Made by a program: the position numbers and the translations under genes
DNA from: Paratissierella segnis
Lineage (GTDB): Bacteria; Bacillota; Clostridia; Tissierellales; Tissierellaceae
Direction of reading: 5' to 3'
Length of the DNA: 64,000 nucleotides
NCBI RefSeq assembly: GCF_014385195.1
Contig: NZ_JACRTG010000029.1
Location: 1-64,000 of the forward strand
In this document: piece after piece, positions 36,174 through 44,455 of the stretch
How positions within the stretch are numbered: position 1 is the stretch's first letter
Layout: each line of letters begins with the position of its first letter
Notes under the pieces: generated by a model
Seen by the model: the letters and a program-made list of their open reading frames with translations, nothing else
Told to the model about the DNA's origin: nothing
The model's database searches: none

Positions 36174-36212
36174 CCGTAAATATTTTAAACTTAATGTTTA
36201 AAATATTTACGG
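36174..36212 (-). terminator. 17-bp perfect hairpin between mtlD-like and IIA genes
   Basis: CCGTAAATATTTTAAAC at 36174-36190 pairs with 36196-36212 over a 5-base loop, 13 bases after the mtlD-like stop. There is no long T tract on the minus strand, so a processing or attenuation site is as likely as full termination. Confidence 0.65.
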
Positions 36213-36225
36213 TTAGGCCTAAGCA

Positions 36226-37353
36226 TTATACAAGTTCAGAAATATAATTAAATATATACTCTCCTGATGCATCAATAGCCCACATATCTTTTATTTTATT
36301 TATCAGCTCATGTTTGCTCATGTTTGACTTTTTTGCTTCACTTTCTACCATATCTCTTATTAAATTCAATCCAGGATCAATATTATAATTATTGTCCTTT
36401 AAAATAAGCAAGGGTTTAATGAATCTTTCTTCCCTTTCCAATTTTCTCCACATATCCCTTGCTATATCAGACAGTGCTCTTTTGTTTGAAGTTGCATTTG
36501 GATCATTTCTTGTATTCCTTTTATTCCTATAAAAATCATTCCATTTTTCAATTTCTTCTGTATTCATTCCAAATCCGACTTCTAAACTTTTCTTTACTAA
36601 ATCAAAGTAAGGTTTAAGTTCCTTTTGAATTTTACCATCACAAATTGCTTCACCAAAAGTGGAAATATTGTATTTTAGACCTAAAAACGCTACTGAATCG
36701 GCATATGTGTTTAACAAAAATCTTTTCCTGTAAAAATGTTGCTTTAGATTATCTACTGCTGGTATCAGTTTGATGTTCGTATCCTTAATGACCTCTCTGT
36801 CCACTCCTATTTCAAAAAATTTTTCTGTATATACCAATAAATCATCTTCTAACGATGCACTGCAACCTCTATCTACCATAGTATCCGGCACAACTATTTT
36901 TTTCATTTGCTCCAGCGTTTTATCGTCAGACACTGTGCTAAATAACAATTTTTTAAAATAGTCTGAAGCATTTTCCAAGTTTTCACAACATAAAACTTTT
37001 CTTGTTTCATTATCATCAAAGCGCCAAACTTCACTTATAAGTTTTGCAACATGAACTAAGTTCTCCTTACGTACAGAAGTAGTAACTGTTTTAACTTCTT
37101 TTAAGACCCTTTTTAATTCATCGATATCATTTATACTTGAAAGTGCTCCTTTAATTTTTATTTTTCGTTCTCTTTTACCTTCCTCCTCATCTGCAATGTA
37201 AATTGTATACTCTAATGTTTGTTTTAATTTGTTAATAAGTTTTTCATTAACATCAACAACGATTACATCACAATTGCTATCCGTAAGTATAGGTACTATA
37301 AATCCTCTACCCAATGAACCTGCTCCAAAATGAATAATTAACTGTCTTTCCAT
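36226..37353 (-). CDS. Mannitol-1-phosphate 5-dehydrogenase-like protein
   Basis: 375-residue polyol-specific long-chain dehydrogenase. The NAD-binding motif HFGAGSLGRGFI is at the N-terminus, PDTMVDRGCSA lies in the middle, and KRFLLNTYADSVAFLGL carries the catalytic Lys. In classical MtlD the last motif reads as K-x-x-x-x-N-x-x-H; here the His position is Asp or nearby differs, so the substrate may not be mannitol 1-phosphate. The family also includes altronate and mannonate oxidoreductases. The ATG follows AGGAGG. In PTS operon 2 it probably oxidises the polyol phosphate produced by the PTS, feeding the isomerase-like proteins. Confidence 0.78.
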   Translation of the reverse strand: MERQLIIHFGAGSLGRGFIVPILTDSNCDVIVVDVNEKLINKLKQTLEYTIYIADEEEGKRERKIKIKGALSSINDIDELKRVLKEVKTVTTSVRKENLVHVAKLISEVWRFDDNETRKVLCCENLENASDYFKKLLFSTVSDDKTLEQMKKIVVPDTMVDRGCSASLEDDLLVYTEKFFEIGVDREVIKDTNIKLIPAVDNLKQHFYRKRFLLNTYADSVAFLGLKYNISTFGEAICDGKIQKELKPYFDLVKKSLEVGFGMNTEEIEKWNDFYRNKRNTRNDPNATSNKRALSDIARDMWRKLEREERFIKPLLILKDNNYNIDPGLNLIRDMVESEAKKSNMSKHELINKIKDMWAIDASGEYIFNYISELV

Positions 37354-37376
37354 TTCTTCCTCCTAAGCAAATAAAG

Positions 37377-37658
37377 TTATTGTGGATAATATATTTGTAA
37401 AATGGCTATTTCTTCATTTTCTGACCTTCCGCATGGTCGTATCGTATATTGCCCCACATCTGCAGGAATAAATACTGCTTCTGCATAATGCATTACAAAT
37501 GGTTCAAAAGAATTATCTAAGCTTTCTATAACTGCCTCCTCACCATCAACTAAAACATGGATAATAATATTATCATTTGTTTCAAAATATATAGGCTTTG
37601 TAAACCAATATCTATGGACAGCCATCGGTTCATAGTTTATTGCGGAACTATCTTCCAT
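37377..37658 (-). pseudogene. C-terminal cupin part of the interrupted isomerase-like gene
   Basis: 93 codons matching the C-terminal cupin-like domain of long class I mannose-6-phosphate isomerases (HRYWFTKPIYFETND and VMHYAEAVFIPADVGQYTI). It is in the same frame as the gene ending at 37671 and is separated from it only by one TGA and four sense codons (Tyr-Gly-Trp-Arg). The ATG has GGAGG directly against it, too close to work as an ordinary ribosome site. It is therefore either the 3-prime part of a gene split by a nonsense mutation, or reached by readthrough. The reading frame is otherwise intact. Confidence 0.6.
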
Positions 37659-37670
37659 CCTCCAACCATA

Positions 37671-39137
37671 TCACTTTTCTACTAAAGGTTGTTTTGCAAC
37701 CAAATTATCATATACCCATTCTCCTTGGAAATCTTCTTCGATATTATATTGACCATGGTCAATGTTTATTGGTCGTGGTTTGCCATCATAGTCCACTCTT
37801 CCCCAATCCCAAAGTTTAAAAGTAGCAAAACAAAACGCATCTATTTCCAAAACCAAAGTGCCTTCTCCCGAGGCATGAACAGTACCACTCGGAATAAATA
37901 CATGGTCATGTTTTTTTACAGGAATATTATTAACGTATTTTGAATCATCAAAAATTTCTGTTCCCTTCTGCGCTTCTAGTAATTCTTCAACCATATTAGA
38001 GACCTTTATCCCTTCTTTTAACCCTAAATACACAGATGAATGGTCGCTGGAGTCTAAGATATAGTAGCTTTCATGATGCCCATAAGAGGAATTAAATACA
38101 TCAAAAGCATAACTCGTAAGAGGATGTACCTGAAGACTTAAATTCCCTCCATGCCATGTATCCAAAAAATTAATATGCAACGGGCATTTATATCCCCATG
38201 TATAATAAGTCTTTTTACCCAAAAATTGTTTTGGTTTATAATAAATAAGGTCCATACATGGAATTTCTACTATATTTCCACCACACTGTAATTTTATTGA
38301 TTGATAATCTAATATTCCTGTCATACCCCAACCTACATTTTCCCAATCTTGATGAACGCCTAAAACCTTTTGTATCCATTTGCCACCCCAAATGCTTTTA
38401 ATAAAGATTGGAACCGGACTAAATGGCCTTTTAGACACTTGGATTATTGCATTACGATATCCATCGGCACTTATAAGCACAGGCTTCATTGGAATATTAA
38501 AATCTATCATATAATCAAGTTTATCGAATAAGGAACGCTTATGCTTATCCATCATTCTCCACTCAAGAAATGTCCCTCTTTTATCCTTTTTTAAAGGTTC
38601 CTCATCATAATTTTCTGCACCCCAATTATCCAATCCTTTTCTATATCTGTCTTTAATTTCCTGTCTAGCAATATTTCCATATATTAATATGTCTCCACAA
38701 TGGATAATACTAGCCCCAACACCATAAATAATAATTACTCCATCAGTATGATCAATTTCTTCTCTTAAACTGATGACATCATCATTATTAAAAAATTCTG
38801 TTAAATATCCTACACTAAATACCCCATATGTCCTATCTTCAGGAACTATAAATTTTTTAAATTTATCAAAAATAATCTCTTCAGGGTATTTTGCCTGTTC
38901 AGAATTTATCATTAAATCTGCATCAAGCTTGGAAACTAAATTGTCTAATATTTCCTTTTGATCAACTCCATGATAACAGTCTATAACAACACAAACTTTC
39001 CCATTTTCTTTCTTTTTTACTTCAATAGCTTTGCTAATTTCATCTATAATCTGATCATATCCCAATAGTGAATTGATATCGCTAATTTTTACTACAGGAT
39101 TTGCTTCAAAATTCGGGGCTCTTTCTTTGTTAAACAT
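37671..39137 (-). CDS. Class I mannose-6-phosphate isomerase-like protein, long form, interrupted
   Basis: 488-residue protein. The N-terminal 210 residues resemble a degenerate P-loop kinase-like domain (VCVVIDCYHGVDQKEI). From about 225 a cupin isomerase domain follows with zinc-binding LSLQVHPLTSYA, GHHESYYIL and FIPSGTVHASGEGTLVLE. The frame ends at a TGA (37671-37673), but the same frame continues for 97 more codons to 37377, giving about 586 residues in all, which I believe is the normal full length for this family. The ATG follows a GGAGGTAA sequence. It lies in PTS operon 2 and may isomerise a sugar phosphate made by the dehydrogenase next to it. Confidence 0.72.
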   Translation of the reverse strand: MFNKERAPNFEANPVVKISDINSLLGYDQIIDEISKAIEVKKKENGKVCVVIDCYHGVDQKEILDNLVSKLDADLMINSEQAKYPEEIIFDKFKKFIVPEDRTYGVFSVGYLTEFFNNDDVISLREEIDHTDGVIIIYGVGASIIHCGDILIYGNIARQEIKDRYRKGLDNWGAENYDEEPLKKDKRGTFLEWRMMDKHKRSLFDKLDYMIDFNIPMKPVLISADGYRNAIIQVSKRPFSPVPIFIKSIWGGKWIQKVLGVHQDWENVGWGMTGILDYQSIKLQCGGNIVEIPCMDLIYYKPKQFLGKKTYYTWGYKCPLHINFLDTWHGGNLSLQVHPLTSYAFDVFNSSYGHHESYYILDSSDHSSVYLGLKEGIKVSNMVEELLEAQKGTEIFDDSKYVNNIPVKKHDHVFIPSGTVHASGEGTLVLEIDAFCFATFKLWDWGRVDYDGKPRPINIDHGQYNIEEDFQGEWVYDNLVAKQPLVEK

Positions 39138-39232
39138 TACTTACCTCCATTAGTTTCCTAATGCTTATTTAAAAAAACATTCTATATCTTAAATCTTTTT
39201 ACATTAAAACAGCTATTTTTATGGACTTTTGT

Positions 39233-39361
39233 TTAAATATTGCAGCCTCGAAAGCTAACTGACAACTTGACTTGCACCTCAGTTAAATCCAATACTTTGT
39301 TAGTAAATCCTTCATCTCCTATTTCTATCTGCCTTGGACCTACTAAAAAAGCTTGTTTCAT
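39233..39361 (-). pseudogene. Truncated zinc-type (MDR) dehydrogenase remnant
   Basis: A 42-codon frame starting one base after the IIC stop codon. The translation starts MKQAFLVGPRQIEIGDEGF and continues with LTEVQVKLSVSFRGC, which resembles the N-terminus of sorbitol/galactitol-1-phosphate dehydrogenases (lead residues, Val-Gly-Pro, Ile-Glu-Ile, then EVQVKV and the Cys of the catalytic zinc site). It then stops and no further homologous sequence is visible before the next gene at 39137. It is probably the remains of a GatD-like gene of this operon. The match is by eye over a short stretch. Confidence 0.5.
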
Positions 39362-39362
39362 A

Positions 39363-40646
39363 TTAAAGAACGCTTAATCCTAATAATTTAAATAATTTTA
39401 CAAATGCATATCCAATAAAACTTCCTCCCTCATCCCAAGAAACTATAGTAATTCCAGATGCTATAGCTTCAGTCATTCGACCTGTTAATCTAGCCGCTTC
39501 TGTAACAATAGGTCCAAGCTGTGTTGCAACTAGAGATGCAAGGAATATATATAGACTCATACATATAACGGTATGGACTACATTACCTTTTGTATAAGGA
39601 ACGACTCCTCCTATCCAATAAGGCATACCTGCCAAGCTTGCTATAGGAATAAAAGCAATCCCAGGGGTTACCATTGCCATAACGATTGAAATAGGAACAA
39701 GAATTACGAAAGAAGCCATAACAGAGGGATCACCAAGTAACATAGCCGGATCAACTGCTACATTTAGCTTTCTTCCACTAAAGTGTTTGTTCATAAATCC
39801 AATAACAGAAGTAGTAACCGGCACAATACCTTCACAAATCAACGCTGCCATTTTAGGAAATAGTGTCATAGTTGCTGACATGACTACTCCCGTCATCATT
39901 ATATTCTTAAAATTATACCCGGCAAGAATACCTAAAATAATACCTAAAAGCATTCCAATAACCATTATTTCGCCAAATATCCCAAACCTATCCTGAATAC
40001 TTTCAGCATCAGCTTTAAGGTCCTTCAATCTAGGAATTTTATTGATTACTTTCATTACAAAGAAAGTAAATATGGCAGGAATTGTTGCTGAAGTTGCATA
40101 GACAGCAATATTGGGAGTTCCGTTAAATTCCTGAAAGGTTGGAGCTGTCAAATCTCCAAGTTTAAGCATAATAACTAAGGTTATTATTGCCACAATAGTT
40201 CCATAAAGAACACTGCCCGTTAAAGCATATATAAGAAGACCAATATATATTCCATGCCATGTATTATGAACATCTGTCCACATAGTATCTGTCCACTTTA
40301 GAAGAATAAACACAATATTAATTACTAACATTATGCACAATGCAGGTATTGCCCCAGGAAACATCCATGATCCGCCTGATCCGCCTGATCCATATCCGCC
40401 ATCTATCATACTAAGTTCAATTCCCAATCTTGTAGACAAAGCTGTTGCAATTGACTGCATTTCCCCAACACAATAGCTCATAATTAAATTAATTCCTGTC
40501 ATACCTACAGAAAATAGGCAAGCACTACGCAAAGCATTTTTAATCCCTCCTCCAAAAACTAAGCATAACACTCCCATAACAATCCCAATAAATACTGCAG
40601 GAGGAAGAGAGATTATGTACCTCACCACATTAGATAAAATCTGCAT
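39363..40646 (-). CDS. PTS galactitol-type EIIC permease (operon 2)
   Basis: 427-residue polytopic membrane protein of the GatC family, with about ten hydrophobic segments. NTWHGIYIGLL in the first half and DPAMLLGDPSVMASFVIL in the second match the family plan. It is a divergent paralogue of the IIC at 17942, so the substrate differs. A glycine-serine run GGYGSGGSGGSW near residue 85 is unusual and may be a flexible loop; the DNA there has a small GGATCA repeat. The ATG follows GGAGG, 15 bases after IIB. Confidence 0.86.
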   Translation of the reverse strand: MQILSNVVRYIISLPPAVFIGIVMGVLCLVFGGGIKNALRSACLFSVGMTGINLIMSYCVGEMQSIATALSTRLGIELSMIDGGYGSGGSGGSWMFPGAIPALCIMLVINIVFILLKWTDTMWTDVHNTWHGIYIGLLIYALTGSVLYGTIVAIITLVIMLKLGDLTAPTFQEFNGTPNIAVYATSATIPAIFTFFVMKVINKIPRLKDLKADAESIQDRFGIFGEIMVIGMLLGIILGILAGYNFKNIMMTGVVMSATMTLFPKMAALICEGIVPVTTSVIGFMNKHFSGRKLNVAVDPAMLLGDPSVMASFVILVPISIVMAMVTPGIAFIPIASLAGMPYWIGGVVPYTKGNVVHTVICMSLYIFLASLVATQLGPIVTEAARLTGRMTEAIASGITIVSWDEGGSFIGYAFVKLFKLLGLSVL

Positions 40647-40661
40647 TTTTTTACCTCCATT

Positions 40662-40967
40662 TTAATTTATATCTTTTAATATTTCTACTAGTTCGTTTAT
40701 CAGTTTTTCTTCGCCTTCCTTATCTTGAACAACAAAAGCCATACCGTTCAAAACAGGAAAAGCATGTTTTTTTCTGTAATTTGTAGAACAAACTAAGATG
40801 TCGATTTGTGATTCATAACGCGGAACTTCACTTATTAATCCATGCTGAATTTTAACGTCTTTTATAATGCCTTTTTCTTTTAACCCTTTTTTTATACCTT
40901 CCGCGGCCATAAAAGATGTGAGTTTACCAGCTCCACAGCAAACAAATATAAATTTTTTCTCAGCCAT
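40662..40967 (-). CDS. PTS galactitol-type EIIB (operon 2)
   Basis: 101-residue phosphocarrier. The active-site loop is VCCGAGKLTSF; two adjacent cysteines and Lys-Leu replace the usual C-G-S-G-I-A-T-S, so it is a divergent family member. The rest (ILVCSTNYRKKHAFPVLNG) fits the IIB fold. It is followed 15 bases later by IIC. The ATG follows GAGGAAAG. Which of the two cysteines is phosphorylated cannot be told by eye; the first residue of the C-G-A-G segment, the second Cys, aligns best. Confidence 0.83.
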   Translation of the reverse strand: MAEKKFIFVCCGAGKLTSFMAAEGIKKGLKEKGIIKDVKIQHGLISEVPRYESQIDILVCSTNYRKKHAFPVLNGMAFVVQDKEGEEKLINELVEILKDIN

Positions 40968-41123
40968 TTTCTTTCCTCCTCTCTCTAAAAATTACAGCAC
41001 TTAATCATTGTTACCTTTCTTCTTAGAAACTACTGATTTATATTATTCTTTGAATATTGATTAATCTATTAGCAACAAAACAGCTATATTCATTGCTATA
41101 GAAATTGCTGCAGTGTTCAGTGG

Positions 41124-42089
41124 TTAACCATGTGCTGCCAAAATTTTCAATTTCCCATTTACATGCATTTCACTAATTTTACTTGTTAAAAGAAAACTTG
41201 AACCTGCCTTAACCTTATAACCTTCTACTTCTCCTTCTCCTTCAATCACAAAACAAGCATAAAAAGGTTTTTTCTTTGGTACAACGCTTGCACCGACTAC
41301 ATCAATAATTCTCACAGAATAGTTGTGATTGTCTATAAGCTCTTTTTCTTTTGCCAAACCATAATTATATTCCTTAAAATCATAAGTCATTTCTTCATAA
41401 GGGATTAAGATATTGGCCTTTGCCTTTTCAATGTCTAATTGCCTTTCCTTGCCATTTTTGTCTTTCCTATGATAGTCATAAAAACGATAGGTAAGCAGAC
41501 AGGAAGTACATACTTCAATAAACGTCGTTCCTTTTTGCAAGGAATGAAGTGTCCCTGCTTCTAAATTAAGGAAAGTTCCCTTATGTATAGGTGTTCTTAA
41601 AGCTAAATCATCGTATGCATCTCTTGCTATATAATCCTCTAGTTCTTCCATGGCCTTTGCCTTGTGTCCCAGAACTACATCCATTGGTTCTTCATCAACA
41701 TCCACAATATACCAACATTCTGATTTTCCATGACAGTTTTCATGTTTTAATGCATAGTCTTCACGAGGGTGTACCTGAATGCTCAAATCAGAACAAGCAT
41801 GACCAATACCGACTTGTATAGGTACGATTTCCCATTTTCTTTCCTCCTCGCTTCCAAACAGCTCCGGATTTTCTTTGTAAAGCTCGTAAACGCTTTTCCC
41901 AATAAATTTTCCGCTTATAAATTTATTGCTTCTATCCTTTAGCCCTGCAAAAATACTTAATCCAGCAATATTAGATATGTCAGTTTTTTCGTAAAAATCT
42001 ATGGGGTATCGTTTTAAAATTGATCCGTCACCCCAAATTGCATAAAACGGCGGGGTTTCCAAAAACATTATTCTATCTTCATTTTCCAT
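41124..42089 (-). CDS. manA: Mannose-6-phosphate isomerase, class I
   Basis: Zinc-dependent cupin isomerase interconverting mannose 6-phosphate and fructose 6-phosphate. Of 321 residues, the zinc motifs are LSIQVHPREDYA, GKSECWYIVD and NLEAGTLHSL, and the catalytic region LTYRFYDYHR follows. It is the first gene of PTS operon 2. ATG at 42089 begins the natural-looking MENEDRIMFLE and follows AGGGAGGG at a rather long 13-base spacing; the open frame extends 19 codons upstream with no better ribosome site. The presence of this gene and the second isomerase-like gene suggests a hexose or hexitol route through fructose 6-phosphate. Confidence 0.85.
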   Translation of the reverse strand: MENEDRIMFLETPPFYAIWGDGSILKRYPIDFYEKTDISNIAGLSIFAGLKDRSNKFISGKFIGKSVYELYKENPELFGSEEERKWEIVPIQVGIGHACSDLSIQVHPREDYALKHENCHGKSECWYIVDVDEEPMDVVLGHKAKAMEELEDYIARDAYDDLALRTPIHKGTFLNLEAGTLHSLQKGTTFIEVCTSCLLTYRFYDYHRKDKNGKERQLDIEKAKANILIPYEEMTYDFKEYNYGLAKEKELIDNHNYSVRIIDVVGASVVPKKKPFYACFVIEGEGEVEGYKVKAGSSFLLTSKISEMHVNGKLKILAAHG

Positions 42090-42205
42090 GGCTATTATCT
42101 TTCCCTCCCTTTGGCAATATGATAAATGCTGCCGTTTATTTTTCACAATTAAACCATATCATCCAATTTTCATATCCACAAGTTCATAAAAGTGCAAAAA
42201 AAAAT

Positions 42206-42244
42206 GAACAAGGTTGCACCTCTTTAAGGAGTTTAACCTTGTTC
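42206..42244 (-). terminator. Terminator after the SLH-domain gene
   Basis: GAACAAGGTT at 42206-42215 pairs with 42235-42244, and on the minus strand a nine-base T-rich tract follows. It separates the SLH gene from PTS operon 2. Confidence 0.85.
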
Positions 42245-42305
42245 ACAATATTATGAAATGAAATAATTATTTTACAACTTAAATTGATCTAATTTGAACT
42301 ATCTC

Positions 42306-44225
42306 TTATCTAATATTTATTTCATCTGCTATAAATGAATACCCGTCATAGTAACCATATATATCTACTTCATCATTTCTCGCAAGATAATCAAGATCAT
42401 AGTCATAATACCTTCCATATCCCACTAGAGTATCCTTGGTAGTTTTAACATACAAAGTATCCCCATAAGACACTCCGGATATATCGGAGTTATAAACTTC
42501 CAAATCAATTTCCTTGTTTTTATTACTGATGCGTTTGATTTTTCCTCTAACTAAAGATTGGCTGGCAACGGAATTTGCTTTTATTTCTATAATTTCATCA
42601 CTGCCTACTACTGCATCTACATAGAATCCCTTTCTCAAATCGAAGCTTGTTCCCTTGGTCTTATCTATTGTAATCTTTGCATCTCTTGCTAAAGTATAAG
42701 TTTCCTCTTTATTTGTCTTTTTATTAAGTATTGTTATTTTAGTTCTTTGATTCAATTCATCAGTTATTTTAGTTATTTGACCACTTATATCTTTTTCCAC
42801 AACTTCTGCATCAATATCAACCACAACATCATATTCCAATTCAATCTCTACTTCATCCTGAACTCTCAAATCTTCTATATGAGCACTTTTGCCATTTCTG
42901 TATACATCGGCATCTGAATCTACTTCAAATTCCCGTTCATTGCCCTTGGAATCCTCTATGGTTATATAATACTTAACATCTGAACTCTTGCCATCTTTAT
43001 CTATCTTGGTAATAACACCTTCAAAATCCCTCGATGCTGAAACCGCCTCAATCTCTGAAGCAACATTGTTTTTAGAAATAATATTCACTTCATCTTTAAT
43101 CTTTAAGTCAAATAGGGTAATGTCTTTACCATCTAATGTTATGTCAGCATCCTTATCAACAGTCAACTCAGCTGTTTTATTTGTTTTATTGTCCTTGTAT
43201 TCAATAACTATTCTATTGGCTGAAGGATAAACATATTTAATATATCCTGTCAATTTTTCTTCAACAGATGTAGCTTTAATAGTAGTTACGGTATTCCCGT
43301 CTCTTGGAACAGTGATTTCAATATCCTGTCCCTCATAGAGATTCGCAAAAGGAATACTCTTCCCATCTAATGTAATACTAGTTTTAGAATCTACGAGATA
43401 GGCTGTTTCCTTATTGTTTTTATCCTTAATAGTAATAAAATATGTGTTATTTCCATAATTAGTTATCTTATATAAAACACCATTAATAATATCAGTCCCT
43501 ACGTTTGGGGTCGGGTCTGGAGTTGGAATCGGAGTTTGAGGATTGCCTTGCAGATAATCGTAAGCCATGGATATCATCTTTGCCATTTGCTCTCTTTTTA
43601 CAGGGTCATTGGGTTTAAACTCGTAATTGCCCATACCCTCAGGGCTTAATACTTTAGCATCTATTAATAGGTAAAGAAGCGGCTTGTATTTTTCATGTTC
43701 AGGCTTTAAATCCTTATAAACTTGTCCAATCTGCGAATTTACGGATACCTTATCCAGTCCCATTGCCTTTGCAAGGAAAACACTGGTATCTATTCTATTT
43801 ACTCTCTTTGTTGTGCCGGTCTTAATAGCACCCATAGAATCCGCATATTTCAATTCATCCTCGGATATAACACCTTTATATAGGCAAGTCATAACAGCGT
43901 CTTGCGCCCAAGCAGGTACGTTATATAAGGTTACTATAGTTTGATACTTATTCCTCATACTTTGCTTTTCAGTTTCTGTTATGTTAATGATCCTAGATAC
44001 AAAACTTAATACTTCCAAATAGGTAAGGTTGTCTCCCGGTCTAAATCTTCCATCCGGATCTCCTTTTATATAACCTGATTTGCTCATTCTTTCAATATAT
44101 TCATATGCCCAATGACTATTCTGAACATCTTTATAAGTTGCCGCATAACTTGGCATAGTAGATATCAACATAAATAACATCAAAGATAAAGATATCACTT
44201 TTATAAACTTCTTGCTAAAACGCAT
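42306..44225 (-). CDS. S-layer homology domain protein with repeated beta domains
   Basis: 639-residue exported protein. A signal peptide (about 1-28, ending PSYA) is followed by three SLH domains to about residue 225 (YKDVQNSHWAYEYIERM and GYIKGDPDGRFRPGDNLTY in the first), which anchor proteins to secondary cell-wall polymer. A short proline-rich linker (PTPDPTPN) leads to about five repeats of 75-80 residues with the patterns TITLDGKSI and DEVEIE. The repeats have no known enzymatic motif. The ATG follows AAGGAGGG. It is likely a wall-associated structural protein; the function of the repeats is unknown. Confidence 0.85.
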   Translation of the reverse strand: MRFSKKFIKVISLSLMLFMLISTMPSYAATYKDVQNSHWAYEYIERMSKSGYIKGDPDGRFRPGDNLTYLEVLSFVSRIINITETEKQSMRNKYQTIVTLYNVPAWAQDAVMTCLYKGVISEDELKYADSMGAIKTGTTKRVNRIDTSVFLAKAMGLDKVSVNSQIGQVYKDLKPEHEKYKPLLYLLIDAKVLSPEGMGNYEFKPNDPVKREQMAKMISMAYDYLQGNPQTPIPTPDPTPNVGTDIINGVLYKITNYGNNTYFITIKDKNNKETAYLVDSKTSITLDGKSIPFANLYEGQDIEITVPRDGNTVTTIKATSVEEKLTGYIKYVYPSANRIVIEYKDNKTNKTAELTVDKDADITLDGKDITLFDLKIKDEVNIISKNNVASEIEAVSASRDFEGVITKIDKDGKSSDVKYYITIEDSKGNEREFEVDSDADVYRNGKSAHIEDLRVQDEVEIELEYDVVVDIDAEVVEKDISGQITKITDELNQRTKITILNKKTNKEETYTLARDAKITIDKTKGTSFDLRKGFYVDAVVGSDEIIEIKANSVASQSLVRGKIKRISNKNKEIDLEVYNSDISGVSYGDTLYVKTTKDTLVGYGRYYDYDLDYLARNDEVDIYGYYDGYSFIADEINIR

Positions 44226-44249
44226 AACATAAGTCCCTCCTTTTTACCT

Positions 44250-44258
44250 ATTATATCA
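44250..44258 (-). promoter_or_regulatory. Extended -10 promoter of the SLH gene
   Basis: Minus strand TGATATAAT fits TGnTATAAT. It lies about 25 bases before the ATG, leaving a very short leader. No -35 box is convincing. Confidence 0.45.
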
Positions 44259-44319
44259 CCTTTTCTCATAATATTCCTTATTTTAATGATTACAATTGTA
44301 TTACAAAAACAATTGAAAA

Positions 44320-44455
44320 AATAGTGAAGAGTTGCTTTGGTCGAGCTATGGGGACATTAAACATAGATTCTTCACTAGCATTCAGAATGACACCTTCGGT
44401 GCAATTCACAATGCACAATTCACAATGTTTTTACCTCTTACCTCTTACCTATCTT
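44320..44455. repeat. Dispersed intergenic repeats, copy E
   Basis: Contains GATTCTTCACTAGCATTCAG with AATGACACC (44370-44398), near-identical to 5680-5706, then CAATTCACAATGCACAATTC and TTACCTCTTACCTCTTACC. The right end touches the pyrG stop codon. Confidence 0.6.

Noticed and set aside
37671..37673. Selenocysteine at the in-frame TGA
   Set aside because: The position corresponds to an ordinary linker before the cupin domain, not a redox site, and I could find no convincing SECIS hairpin after it; a nonsense change or readthrough is more likely.
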